Shown here piece by piece: positions 7,796 through 15,629 of a stretch of 35,420 nt of DNA; position 1 is the first letter of the stretch, and the number at the start of each line of letters is the position of its first letter. This DNA is from an uncultured Lachnospiraceae bacterium. Its GTDB lineage: Bacteria > Bacillota > Clostridia > Lachnospirales > Lachnospiraceae. The stretch lies in contig CACZPG010000318.1 of the NCBI GenBank assembly GCA_902782965.1, positions 1 to 35,420 on the forward strand. The letters run 5' to 3'. The translations under genes were made by a program, and so were the position numbers. Below the pieces are notes generated by a model, which had not been told where the DNA came from, did no database searches, and saw only the letters and a program-made list of their open reading frames with translations.

Positions 7796-8890
7796 GTGGT
7801 TAAACTGGTAAAGATATTGATCGGCCTTGCGGCCGCATTTCTGCTGTTTGTTGTTGTGAATGATTATGTACAGGATTACAGAAATGCTTATGACGAGGAA
7901 TACACAAGTACATATTCAGAGCCCGGAGAGGAAGTAGTAGTTCAGATACCGGAAGACTCTTCTGCCAAAGAGGTTGCAGAGATACTTCATAAGGAAGGAC
8001 TCATCAGATTTGAAAGGGCATTTGTAAAGAGACTGCAGGAGTCTAAATTCAGAGGAAAGCTTCAGTCAGGCACATTTACATTACGAAAGGGCATGAATAC
8101 CCTTGAGATGATGGAGATAATGTCGAAGGAAGACGAGAATTCCAAAATTGTCAAGCAGCTGGTTATTCCTGAGGGATATACCATAGATATGATTGCCGCT
8201 AAATGTGAGGAAGAGGATATCTGCTCAAAGAGCGATTTCATTAATGCGGTTAAATCTATTACATCTAATGATTTCAAATATCTGGATGACGTTCCGTCTG
8301 GGGCTAATGTCAGATATAAACTGGAGGGATATCTGTTCCCTGCAACCTATGATATCACTAAGAATACAAAGGCTATTGATTTAGTAAATATGATGTTAAA
8401 TGCATTTAGCCTTTATTATACAGATGAACTGAATTCAATTGCGCTCGAAAGAGGAATGAATTCTTTTGAGGTGCTCACGGTTGCTTCTATGATAGAGAGA
8501 GAAGCGAAGATTGATTCGGAGAGACCTAAGATAGCATCAGTTATATATAACCGACTGGATGCAGAGATGCTTCTCCAGATCGACTCTACCATTCTTTATC
8601 CTATGACAGAAGGAAGGTATGATGTTCCGAAACTCAGTACGGATGATCTGGCATTCAGTTCACCATATAATACATATGTGTCCACCGGACTTCCCGTAGG
8701 ACCGATATGCAATCCCGGTCTTGCATGTATTAAGGCCGCACTGCAGCCAGAAGAAACCAGCTTTATGTATTATCATATAGTTGATGAAGAGAAAGGTGAG
8801 CATGTTTTCTCTGAGACATTAGAGGAGCATGAATCAACCCTTACAGATGACGGCAGCGGAGACTCATCCGGTGAAGGTGAGGGACAGTAA
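7796..8890 (+). CDS. mltG: Endolytic murein transglycosylase MltG
   Basis: This 364-residue protein cuts nascent glycan strands at the outer face of the membrane and so limits their length. It has one N-terminal membrane helix (about 5-22), a LysM-like region (VVQIPEDSSAKEVAEIL) and the YceG catalytic domain: IPEGYTIDMIA, LEGYLFPATYDI, VASMIEREAKID with the catalytic Glu (about 234), ASVIYNRL, LLQIDSTILY and SPYNTYVSTGLPVGPICNPG. A Ser/Gly/Asp-rich tail ends the protein. The chosen start is GTG 7796, with AGAAGGA 8 bases upstream; an in-frame GTG at 7763 has no good binding site. It lies 59 bp after the epimerase and 86 bp before the first FHA gene, and may share a transcript with either. Confidence 0.92.
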   Translation: MVKLVKILIGLAAAFLLFVVVNDYVQDYRNAYDEEYTSTYSEPGEEVVVQIPEDSSAKEVAEILHKEGLIRFERAFVKRLQESKFRGKLQSGTFTLRKGMNTLEMMEIMSKEDENSKIVKQLVIPEGYTIDMIAAKCEEEDICSKSDFINAVKSITSNDFKYLDDVPSGANVRYKLEGYLFPATYDITKNTKAIDLVNMMLNAFSLYYTDELNSIALERGMNSFEVLTVASMIEREAKIDSERPKIASVIYNRLDAEMLLQIDSTILYPMTEGRYDVPKLSTDDLAFSSPYNTYVSTGLPVGPICNPGLACIKAALQPEETSFMYYHIVDEEKGEHVFSETLEEHESTLTDDGSGDSSGEGEGQ

Positions 8891-8976
8891 TCTGTATAGA
8901 AATATAGAATTTATCTACGTTTTCGAACGACTTATAAATTTAATTGTTACCCGAAGATTAGGAGGATATAGACAAA

Positions 8977-10407
8977 ATGAGAAGCTTTAGATTTATTGCT
9001 AAGAATTTAGGAGCTGAACGTTACCTTACTCATATAATGGGAGAGGGAATGGAAGTTGATGAGGATGTCCTGGATTTTTGCGAAGAGAATGACATAGATG
9101 AAATTGTCAGCATAATCTATGAAGAGGACGATGACTATGATTATCTTACATATGATGTAACAGGCAAGATGACCATAGACAAATATGCTCAGGGAGTAAT
9201 GGACAGAGAGAAGGTGCTCAAAATCCTGAGAAATGTTGCTCTTGGAATGATCAGTATCAAGGAGCATGCAATACCTCTTTCATATATCATCCTTAATAAA
9301 GACTTTATGTATATTAATCCTGATACATTGCAGGTTCAGTTTCTGTATCTCCCTGTTGAGAGTGATGCATCACTTTCGACTGAATTCAAGAGCTTTGTAA
9401 GACAGCTTGTTGCCGGATTTATCTATAATGTGGATGAAGATCTGTCATATGTTGGACAGCTTCTTACTTATATTAACGGAACAGGATTTAACCTTAGAGG
9501 GCTTATAGGACTTTCTGAAGCCCTTATGCAGGATGCAGGAATCAGTTTCAATGCCGAGGAAGGAATAGAAGCTGATGATGGAACAGAAATAATCAACGAT
9601 GCACCACTTGAGGAAATTCCTGAAGATAAGGGTGCTATGGACTTCATGAATGAACTTGGTGCAGCTGATGAGAAGCTTCCTGAAATCGGTGATGATATTG
9701 ACCTTGAAGAGGTTCAGGATGTTGAAGACATTGCTGAACATGAGATTAAGCAGGTTGATGCATCTTCTGAGGAAGAGTCTATCGAAGAAATCAAAGCTAG
9801 AATCAAGGATATGGTTGAAGAAGATGACAGAGCTGATGGAGTTTCAATGCAGAAGCCTGTCAAGGTCAACCGTGCAGCAGTTCTGAAGGCTACAGCAGAA
9901 ACCCTTGGGGAAGAGGAAGAGCATGTTCCAGCTGCAAGTGAGGCAGTAGAACAGATTTCTGAGGAATCCAGAAATGCAAAGGAGAAGAAAAAGAAGGCCA
10001 AGGTAGAAGAGGCTCCGGAAAGCGTTGAAGATGCAGCTGCAAAGAACAAGAAGGCTGCAACACCTGAAATTGTAGATAATACAATCCTTGGAAATACAGG
10101 AACAATTAAGATTAACCCATATCTTGTAAGAATAAATACAGATGAGAAGGTTGTGATCAATAAGCCGGTATTTAAGATAGGAAAGGCAAGCCGTGGAGTG
10201 GATTATCATATTGGAGGCAACGGAGCTATAAGCCGTCAGCATGCAGTAATCCTTCATAAGGGTGACTCTTATTACATCAAGGATAACAAATCCACAAATC
10301 ATACATATGTGGACAATGTTCAGCTTGAGGGAGACGAAGAGGTTCTTCTTAAGAACAACTGCACAGTCACTCTTGGAGATGAGGACTTCACATTTAAGAT
10401 CAGTTAA
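8977..10407 (+). CDS. FHA-domain protein with DUF6382-like N-terminal domain
   Basis: The 476-residue cytoplasmic protein has three parts. Residues 1-195 form a folded domain that I match, from memory, to DUF6382. Residues 200-365 are an acidic, low-complexity linker with a Lys-rich patch (335-342). Residues 378-476 are an FHA domain with the phosphothreonine-binding features FKIGKASRGVDY (Arg406), ISRQHAVI (419-426) and STNHTYVD (439-446). FHA domains bind phosphothreonine peptides, so it probably reads phosphorylation by the kinase at 13539. The N-terminal domain has a stretch (SYIILNKDFMYINPDTLQV) reminiscent of the catalytic-loop region of pseudokinases such as EssB, but this is only a suggestion. 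AGGAGG lies 11 bases before the ATG. It is the first gene of the phosphosignalling island. Confidence 0.88.
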   Translation: MRSFRFIAKNLGAERYLTHIMGEGMEVDEDVLDFCEENDIDEIVSIIYEEDDDYDYLTYDVTGKMTIDKYAQGVMDREKVLKILRNVALGMISIKEHAIPLSYIILNKDFMYINPDTLQVQFLYLPVESDASLSTEFKSFVRQLVAGFIYNVDEDLSYVGQLLTYINGTGFNLRGLIGLSEALMQDAGISFNAEEGIEADDGTEIINDAPLEEIPEDKGAMDFMNELGAADEKLPEIGDDIDLEEVQDVEDIAEHEIKQVDASSEEESIEEIKARIKDMVEEDDRADGVSMQKPVKVNRAAVLKATAETLGEEEEHVPAASEAVEQISEESRNAKEKKKKAKVEEAPESVEDAAAKNKKAATPEIVDNTILGNTGTIKINPYLVRINTDEKVVINKPVFKIGKASRGVDYHIGGNGAISRQHAVILHKGDSYYIKDNKSTNHTYVDNVQLEGDEEVLLKNNCTVTLGDEDFTFKIS

Positions 10408-10420
10408 TAATGAACAGTAT

Positions 10421-10461
10421 AGTTCAGGGTACGAAAATGCTCTGAACTTTCTGTGTTTTTT
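10421..10461 (+). terminator. Possible weak terminator after the first FHA gene
   Basis: AGTTCAG (10421-10427) pairs with CTGAACT (10442-10448); wobble pairs could extend it to 11 bp with a CGAAAA loop. A run of six T (10456-10461) follows but starts 8 bases after the stem, so termination would be partial at best. Confidence 0.4.
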
Positions 10462-10488
10462 GAAAATAGCTTAAAAAATGCATAAAAA
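10460..10488 (+). promoter_or_regulatory. Possible promoter before the second FHA gene
   Basis: TTGAAA (10460-10465) and TAAAAA (10483-10488) are 17 bases apart in a 124 bp gap. The -10 box matches only four of six positions. It would let the genes from 10532 onward be transcribed independently of the first FHA gene. Confidence 0.35.
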
Positions 10489-10531
10489 TGGAGAAAAAAG
10501 GGTAATAGCAAAATAATTAAAGGGGGACAGT

Positions 10532-12472
10532 ATGGACAATTTTGTAAATAATCAGAGTAGTAATAATTGGAAGCTTGAACTTCCTGAGGGAGTAAATCTG
10601 GTTGACTATCTTTACGAAGTATTAACAAAGGAAGAAGCAATCGCTCTCGTCAGAGATATGAATTCTAAGCTGTTTCCCGGAACAGTATTATCGATAAGCC
10701 CGGCTAAGCCGAAGCCTCAGCCGCCGATTGCAGGACCAGCTCCGATACCGGGGCCTACACCTGTACCAGAACCAATACAGGCAGAAATGCCAGTACCGGA
10801 GCCGATACAGACAGAAACACCTGTAGCAGGACCGACAGTTAAAGAGGAACAGCCAGCAGAAGCACCACAGGCAGAGCCAGTACCAGAGCCGGCGGCACCA
10901 GTGGAAGAAGCACAGTCAGAGGCAGAAGCACCTGTAGAAGAACCGGCAGCACCAGTGGAAGAGCCACAGCCAGAGGCAGAAGCACCTGTAGAAGAACCGG
11001 CAGCACCAGTGGAAGAACCACAGCCAGAGGCAGAAGCACCTGTAGAAGAGCCGGCAGCACCAATGGAAGAAGCACAGCCAGAGGCAGAAGCTCCAGTAGA
11101 AGAACCGGCAGCACCAGTGGAAGAAGCACAGCCAGAGGCAGAAGTTCCGGTAGAAGAGCCAGCAGCACCAGTGGAAGAACCACAGTCTGATTCAATATTT
11201 AACGTAGATACACAGGCATCGTCAATTCCTGAACCGGTAGTAAATCCGGCACCGGCACCAGAGCCGATACAGGCAGAAATGCCGGCACCAGAGCCTGCAT
11301 CATCAGTGGAAGAACCACAGGCAGAGGCAGCAGCACCAGTGGAAGAGCCGGTTGCTCCGATGGAAGAAGCGCAGTCTGATTCAATATTTAACGTAGATAC
11401 ACAGGCATCATCAATTCCTGAGCCGGTAGTAAATCCGGCACCGGCACCGCAGCCGATGCCAACACCGATGCAGCCACAGCCAGGCTCAATATTCGGTCAG
11501 ATGCCACAGCCAACACCGGCACCGGCATCACAGCCGGGACCAACACCGATGCAGCCGCAGCCAGGCTCAATATTCGGCCAGATGCCGCAGTCAACACCGC
11601 AGCCGGCACCGGCGCCAACACCAGTACAGCCACAGCAGGCTCCGATTCCTGAACCGGTATTTGAACCGAAGAATCAGGATCCTACAATGTTGGATGATGA
11701 CTTTATGATGCAGACTGAAGCACCATTAACTGCTCAGAAGATACCGTCTTTTGATAAAGGTCAGCAGGGCTCTATATTTGATCCGATGGCTCAGACCTCT
11801 CCAAGTATGGAACCGGTGCAGCCACAGCAGGATGGAATATTTGGCCAGCCGCCATATAAGATAACTTCATCGCAGCCGGTTATGCCACAACAGGTTAATA
11901 AACCTGCACCTCAGATGCAGCAGTCCGCTCCGGGAAGATTTGTTCAGCAGTATTATCCCGAGGGTGCAGCTTCAGAGCCGGTTATTCAGCAGAGACCTGA
12001 GGCTCCACAGCCACAGCAGGGTTATATAAAAAGAACCGGAAATACTGAGCAATTAACAAGTGATGAATTAAATAAGATCAGAGAGGCTAATAAGAAAGAC
12101 AGCGAACCGGAAGTACAGAATACTTCAATGTCGGAAATGAGCCTTGATGATCTTGGAATGTTTGAACCACGTCCGCATCTTGTAAGAGAGAGGACCGGCG
12201 AGAAAATATATATTACAAAGGATGAATTCAAGATTGGTAAATCAAAGGTTCATTCTGACTATGCTATTGAGAATAATACTGCAGTCAGCAGAGTCCATGT
12301 AGTTGTGATCAAGAGGAACGGAGTGTGCTACATGGAAGATAATAATTCTACTAATGGAACATTTGTTGATGGGGAGAGACTGGAGCCGGGAAGAGAAATT
12401 CTTCTTAAGGCTAACATGAATATTATTATGGGAGATGAAAGTTTCATTTATCTTCTGAAAGATGAGGTATAG
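10532..12472 (+). CDS. FHA-domain protein with long Pro/Glu repeat linker
   Basis: The 646-residue protein has a short N-terminal segment (about 1-55) and a roughly 490-residue disordered linker rich in Pro, Glu, Gln and Ala. A C-terminal FHA domain (about 548-646) carries FKIGKSKVHSDY, AVSRVHVVVI and NNSTNGTFVDGERL, all key phosphopeptide-binding positions present. The linker includes five 18-residue repeats (124-213) and six short SIF/GIF patches: SIFNVD twice (221, 284), SIFGQM twice (319, 346), SIFDPM (414) and GIFGQP (435). Such regularly spaced hydrophobic patches look like binding motifs for a partner. There is no membrane segment. AGGGGG lies 5 bases before the ATG. The stop is only 3 bases before the phosphatase start, so the two are translationally linked. 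The partner of the linker is unknown. Confidence 0.9.
   Translation: MDNFVNNQSSNNWKLELPEGVNLVDYLYEVLTKEEAIALVRDMNSKLFPGTVLSISPAKPKPQPPIAGPAPIPGPTPVPEPIQAEMPVPEPIQTETPVAGPTVKEEQPAEAPQAEPVPEPAAPVEEAQSEAEAPVEEPAAPVEEPQPEAEAPVEEPAAPVEEPQPEAEAPVEEPAAPMEEAQPEAEAPVEEPAAPVEEAQPEAEVPVEEPAAPVEEPQSDSIFNVDTQASSIPEPVVNPAPAPEPIQAEMPAPEPASSVEEPQAEAAAPVEEPVAPMEEAQSDSIFNVDTQASSIPEPVVNPAPAPQPMPTPMQPQPGSIFGQMPQPTPAPASQPGPTPMQPQPGSIFGQMPQSTPQPAPAPTPVQPQQAPIPEPVFEPKNQDPTMLDDDFMMQTEAPLTAQKIPSFDKGQQGSIFDPMAQTSPSMEPVQPQQDGIFGQPPYKITSSQPVMPQQVNKPAPQMQQSAPGRFVQQYYPEGAASEPVIQQRPEAPQPQQGYIKRTGNTEQLTSDELNKIREANKKDSEPEVQNTSMSEMSLDDLGMFEPRPHLVRERTGEKIYITKDEFKIGKSKVHSDYAIENNTAVSRVHVVVIKRNGVCYMEDNNSTNGTFVDGERLEPGREILLKANMNIIMGDESFIYLLKDEV
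10901..11170 (+). repeat. Five tandem 54-base units in the FHA-protein linker
   Basis: Each unit encodes 18 residues of the form VEEPQPEAEAPVEEPAAP. Units run over residues 124-141, 142-159, 160-177, 178-195 and 196-213, with a few substitutions (Ala for Pro after VEE, Met for Val, Val for Ala). The high DNA similarity suggests recent expansion or gene conversion and likely length variation between strains. Confidence 0.9.
11186..11449 (+). repeat. 75-base direct repeat pair in the FHA-protein linker
   Basis: Positions 11186-11260 and 11375-11449 encode the same 25 residues, starting SDSIFNVDTQASSIPEP. Only a few synonymous differences separate the two copies. A further pair starting at 11459 and 11540 repeats PTPMQPQPGSIFGQMPQ. 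Each copy carries one SIF patch. Confidence 0.85.
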
Positions 12473-12475
12473 AAT

Positions 12476-13246
12476 ATGGAGTTTGAAGCAACATACAATA
12501 CTGACATAGGAATCAGAAAAAATACAAACCAGGATTCTGTTGCTCTCAGAATAATAGATACTCCAGATGGTCAGGTTGCATTTGCTATAGTATGTGATGG
12601 AATGGGAGGACTTGCAAAAGGCGAGCTTGCATCCAAGGAGGTAATCACTGCATTTTGCAGGTGGTTTGATGAGGAGTTTGTTTCTCAGGTTTCAGAGGGG
12701 ACATTTACGGCTCTCAGACTGAGAGATGACTGGAACAGCATTATTCAGACAGAAAACAGACTTCTTGGAATTTATGGTTCAGATAATAATATAATGCTTG
12801 GAACCACAGTGTCTGCAATTCTTATGTATAAGGAAGAATTTTTCATAGTTCATGTAGGCGATAGTCGTGTATATGAGCTTACAGACAAACTCAGAATTCT
12901 TACAAAGGATCAGACCTTTGTAGCAAGAGAAGTAGCAGCCGGAAGAATGACTCCGGATGAGGCAAAGATAGATCCAAGACGAAGTGTACTTCTGCAGTGC
13001 GTTGGAGCATCTTCCACCGTATCACCTGACTTCCTGAAGGGACAGGTCCAGAAGAATAGTGTATATTTCGTCTGCTCAGATGGATTTAGACATCAGATTT
13101 CAGAAGAGGAAATCATGGAGAAGCTTGGCCCTTCTGAAGATCAGACAATGGATGAAATAAAATACGGGTGTGTATATCTTACGGAATTAGTAAAAAACCG
13201 ACGCGAAACCGACAACATAACAATCGCAGCGGTAGCTGTAAGGTAG
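12476..13246 (+). CDS. PP2C-family Ser/Thr protein phosphatase
   Basis: The 256-residue protein is a compact bacterial PP2C (PPM) phosphatase that removes phosphate from Ser and Thr, the counterpart of the downstream kinase. The metal-binding acids are present: NQDS (Asp20), VCDGMGG (Asp41), VGDSRVYEL (Asp128), CSDGF (Asp202) and ETDNIT (Asp246). No membrane helix or extra domain is seen, and the length is usual for the family. GATGAGG lies 8 bases before the ATG, inside the end of the upstream FHA gene. The stop codon TAG (13244-13246) falls inside one arm of the palindromic element that follows. It is separated from the kinase gene by a 292 bp structured gap instead of the usual tight coupling. 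Confidence 0.95.
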   Translation: MEFEATYNTDIGIRKNTNQDSVALRIIDTPDGQVAFAIVCDGMGGLAKGELASKEVITAFCRWFDEEFVSQVSEGTFTALRLRDDWNSIIQTENRLLGIYGSDNNIMLGTTVSAILMYKEEFFIVHVGDSRVYELTDKLRILTKDQTFVAREVAAGRMTPDEAKIDPRRSVLLQCVGASSTVSPDFLKGQVQKNSVYFVCSDGFRHQISEEEIMEKLGPSEDQTMDEIKYGCVYLTELVKNRRETDNITIAAVAVR

Positions 13247-13253
13247 GTAAGTA

Positions 13254-13308
13254 CAATAATATAAATCAGCCGAGAAAGCTTGCTTTCGTAGGATGAGTTA
13301 TATTATTG
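13254..13308 (+). repeat. AT-rich hairpin within element 2
   Basis: CAATAATATAA (13254-13264) pairs perfectly with TTATATTATTG (13298-13308). The stem continues with TCAGCC/GGATGA (one mismatch) and ends in GAAAG-CTTG-CTTTC (13274-13287). There is no T-run, so it is not a simple terminator. Confidence 0.75.
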
Positions 13309-13369
13309 GACGCAGCCTGCGGAGCAGGCTACTGCCGAATGACATCGACAAAGTGTCTGCGGAGCAGAC
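13308..13369 (+). repeat. 62-base direct repeat, copy 1
   Basis: This stretch, from GGACGCAGCCTGC to GCGGAGCAGAC, is identical to 13439-13500, 131 bases away. Copy 1 is part of the complete three-way junction. Confidence 0.92.
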
Positions 13370-13438
13370 AGTAGAGCTCGAAGAGCGAACTTTGTCGATT
13401 AACGAGGCAGGAACCTACCGAAGGCATGAGAACACATC

Positions 13439-13500
13439 GGACGCAGCCTGCGGAGCAGGCTACTGCCGAATGACATCGACAAAGTGTCTGCGGAGCAGAC
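13439..13500 (+). repeat. 62-base direct repeat, copy 2 (truncated element)
   Basis: It is identical to 13308-13369 but stops right after the GTCTGC-GGA-GCAGAC hairpin. The second hairpin and the closing strand of the junction are missing. Unique sequence leading to the kinase ribosome binding site follows at once. It looks like a partial duplication or an incomplete new copy. Confidence 0.9.
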
Positions 13501-13538
13501 GAAACTATATATGAAATAATTGTAATTGGGGATGAAAC

Positions 13539-15611
13539 ATGTTAAAAGAAGGCACAGTTATTGATGAGAAATACGAGATACTAAAACAGATCGGCGAGGG
13601 CGGTATGTCTGTCGTTTATCTTGCTCGTAATAACAGAATGAATATGCAGCTTGCCGTTAAGGAAATTAAGAATGACGGCTCGAAGAGTACGGAAATTCTT
13701 CTGAAAGGACTTGAACGAGAAGCTAATATTCTTAAGGATGTAGACCATCCTGTTATTCCACGTATTATAGATATCGTTAAATACGGCGGTACTATCTGCG
13801 TAGTAATGGATTTCATAGAAGGTGAGAACCTTGCAGATAAGCTTAAGGAAGTCGGCGCGTTTTCTCAGGATGAGGTAATTGACTGGGGACTCGAGCTTGC
13901 TTCGGCGTTGGAATATCTGCATTCCATGAATCCACCTATTATTTATCGTGATATGAAGCCTTCGAATGTTATGCTGAAGCCGGATGGCGGTGTTAAGCTT
14001 ATTGACTTCGGTACAGCTAAGACATACGACATAGAGAATAATGCTGATACAACAGCTCTCGGTACCAGAGGTTATGCTGCACCGGAGCAGTTTGGTGATG
14101 CACAGGGTCGTGGTATATATAAGACTGATGCAAGAACAGATATTTATAACCTTGGTGCTACACTTTATCACATGGTTACAGGTAAGAATCCTCAGGAACC
14201 ACCTTATGAAATGGTTCCTATAAGACAGGTTAACCCATCCCTTTCCACAGGTCTTGAGGAAATCATCCTGAAGTGTACCAAGGCTAATCCTGAAGACAGA
14301 TATCAGTCATGTTCAGAACTTATTTACGCTCTTGAGCATTATACGGAGCTGGATGATAGCTATATAAATGCAAATAGGAACAAAGTTAAGCTTTTTGCTC
14401 TTAGTGCAGGACTTACTGTTGCATTCGGATTACTTGCTATAGTAGGAAAAGTCGGAATGGATAGAGCAGCAGCAGCAAATTATGTATCCTATATTGAGCA
14501 GGGTAATGATTTCAAATCACAGAGCAGTTATTCTCTTGCTGCTTCTGAATACAAGAAAGCCTTTGAACTAAGCGGTGATGAGGCTGAAGCATATGTGAAG
14601 TATATCGATCTTTACATAGATGCATCGAAGGATGCAAATTCTACTGAAGAGCTGAGTCTCTCAGATGGACTTAATGTAGTTGCTAACCGTATTAAGAACG
14701 GATATGCAGATGTTGATAAGAATAATGAAGTTCTCTACAAAATGGGACTTACATATTTCACCGAAGTAGGTGATTACGGTGCGGCAACCAAGTACTTCAA
14801 TATGGTAGACAAGAAGGATGCCAATTACGGAGAATTATCCGATTATTATGGAAGCATTTCACTTATCATGTCCAGTACAAATGTAAATGTTAATGAACTT
14901 ATGGACAAGGTAAATGGCTTCGCAACATATAATGAGAAGAATATTGCAAATGATAATAAGCAGAAGTTTGAGAATTACCAGACTTTAGGAAAGATATATG
15001 TAACATACCTTTCTACTAAGGGTGTGCCGGAACAGGCTGAGTCGGTAATGAGTCAGGCCATAAAGGATATAGAAGGCTATGGCGGTGAAGAACAGGCAGA
15101 CTTCTATTATGCATATATAAATGATCTGGCCGAGATTTATTATACTCTTGGTGAGAATGATGGTTCAGAAGCTAATTACAAGCTTGCTCTGAATTATTCT
15201 CAGGAGGTAGTCGGACAGATTCAGGGAAAAGTTAATATCAGCGAAGCTCCCGATACAGATACCAGCAAGGGTTATATTCAGAGCTATGTAAATGCAATGT
15301 GCAGAATTGCAGAACTGCATGCGAAGCTTGGAGATAATGATTCTGCTATCAAGACTTATGAGAAGGCTGAAACGGATATGGGAGAGGGCAATGAGAATGC
15401 CATCAAGATTTATTCAGAACATCTGAATTTCCTATATACGATGTTTGAAGAGAAGAATCAGGATCCGGGTAAATGGACAGGAGCCGAGAAGAAACAGATT
15501 CTTGCAGTATTTGATGCAGGAAGTAAGATAACTGGAATAGAAAGTAATCCGAACTGGATTAAACGCTCTTCCGTAATGACTGGTTTAAAAGACGGAAGTC
15601 TTGGAGATTAA
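13539..15611 (+). CDS. Transmembrane Hanks-type Ser/Thr protein kinase with TPR-like outer region
   Basis: The 690-residue protein has a cytoplasmic kinase domain (about 12-270), one membrane helix (about 283-305) and a 385-residue outer part. Kinase motifs are complete: IGEGGMSVVYLAR (glycine loop), AVKEI (Lys41), IIYRDMKPSN (Asp138), LIDFGTAK (Asp156) and LGTRGYAAPEQF after an activation loop rich in Thr. It is an RD kinase, so activation by loop autophosphorylation is expected. The outer part lacks PASTA domains and instead shows helical repeats resembling TPRs, e.g. SLAASEYKKAFELSGD, YGAATKYFNMVDKKD and DSAIKTYEKAETDMGE. These often bind proteins, so the signal may be a protein or peptide partner. 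TTGGGGA precedes the ATG. Its likely targets and readers are the neighbouring FHA and acidic proteins. Confidence 0.95.
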   Translation: MLKEGTVIDEKYEILKQIGEGGMSVVYLARNNRMNMQLAVKEIKNDGSKSTEILLKGLEREANILKDVDHPVIPRIIDIVKYGGTICVVMDFIEGENLADKLKEVGAFSQDEVIDWGLELASALEYLHSMNPPIIYRDMKPSNVMLKPDGGVKLIDFGTAKTYDIENNADTTALGTRGYAAPEQFGDAQGRGIYKTDARTDIYNLGATLYHMVTGKNPQEPPYEMVPIRQVNPSLSTGLEEIILKCTKANPEDRYQSCSELIYALEHYTELDDSYINANRNKVKLFALSAGLTVAFGLLAIVGKVGMDRAAAANYVSYIEQGNDFKSQSSYSLAASEYKKAFELSGDEAEAYVKYIDLYIDASKDANSTEELSLSDGLNVVANRIKNGYADVDKNNEVLYKMGLTYFTEVGDYGAATKYFNMVDKKDANYGELSDYYGSISLIMSSTNVNVNELMDKVNGFATYNEKNIANDNKQKFENYQTLGKIYVTYLSTKGVPEQAESVMSQAIKDIEGYGGEEQADFYYAYINDLAEIYYTLGENDGSEANYKLALNYSQEVVGQIQGKVNISEAPDTDTSKGYIQSYVNAMCRIAELHAKLGDNDSAIKTYEKAETDMGEGNENAIKIYSEHLNFLYTMFEEKNQDPGKWTGAEKKQILAVFDAGSKITGIESNPNWIKRSSVMTGLKDGSLGD

Positions 15612-15629
15612 GGGGAGGAGAGTGATAAT

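Larger units (their letters stand above)
13242..13500 (+). repeat. Nested palindromic element 2, between phosphatase and kinase genes
   Basis: This fills most of the 292 bp gap. GGTAGGT (13242-13248) pairs with ACCTACC (13413-13419) around everything. Inside are an AT-rich hairpin (13254-13308), AGCCTGC-GGA-GCAGGCT (13314-13330), and CTGCC (13332-13336) with GGCAG (13406-13410). The core is a three-way junction: ATCGACAAAGT (13344-13354) pairs with ACTTTGTCGAT (13389-13399) around GTCTGC-GGA-GCAGAC and GCTC-GAA-GAGC. Linkers are 0, 6 (AGTAGA) and 2 (GA) bases, exactly as in element 1, while the stem sequences differ in a pairing-preserving way. After the closing stems both elements have similar ACCGAA-x-GC-x-TGA sequence. 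A 62-base stretch is then repeated. As it lies within the operon it would be in the mRNA. Confidence 0.88.

Noticed and set aside
9714..10302. Overlapping minus-strand open frames of about 150 codons opposite the first FHA gene
   Set aside because: Antisense to a clear coding sequence, low-complexity Ser/Leu/Cys composition, no ribosome binding site.
10839..11633. Leu/Pro-rich open frames on the minus strand opposite the FHA-protein linker
   Set aside because: They are mirror frames of the Pro/Glu repeat DNA, where GC-rich codon bias removes stops. They have no start signals.
13254..13308. AT-rich hairpin as a terminator of the phosphatase gene
   Set aside because: No T-run follows the stem and it is part of the larger nested repeat, so I list it as repeat structure.
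13293..13514. 73-codon open frame between phosphatase and kinase
   Set aside because: It lies wholly inside the palindromic element; the peptide repeats only because the DNA repeats, and there is no ribosome binding site.
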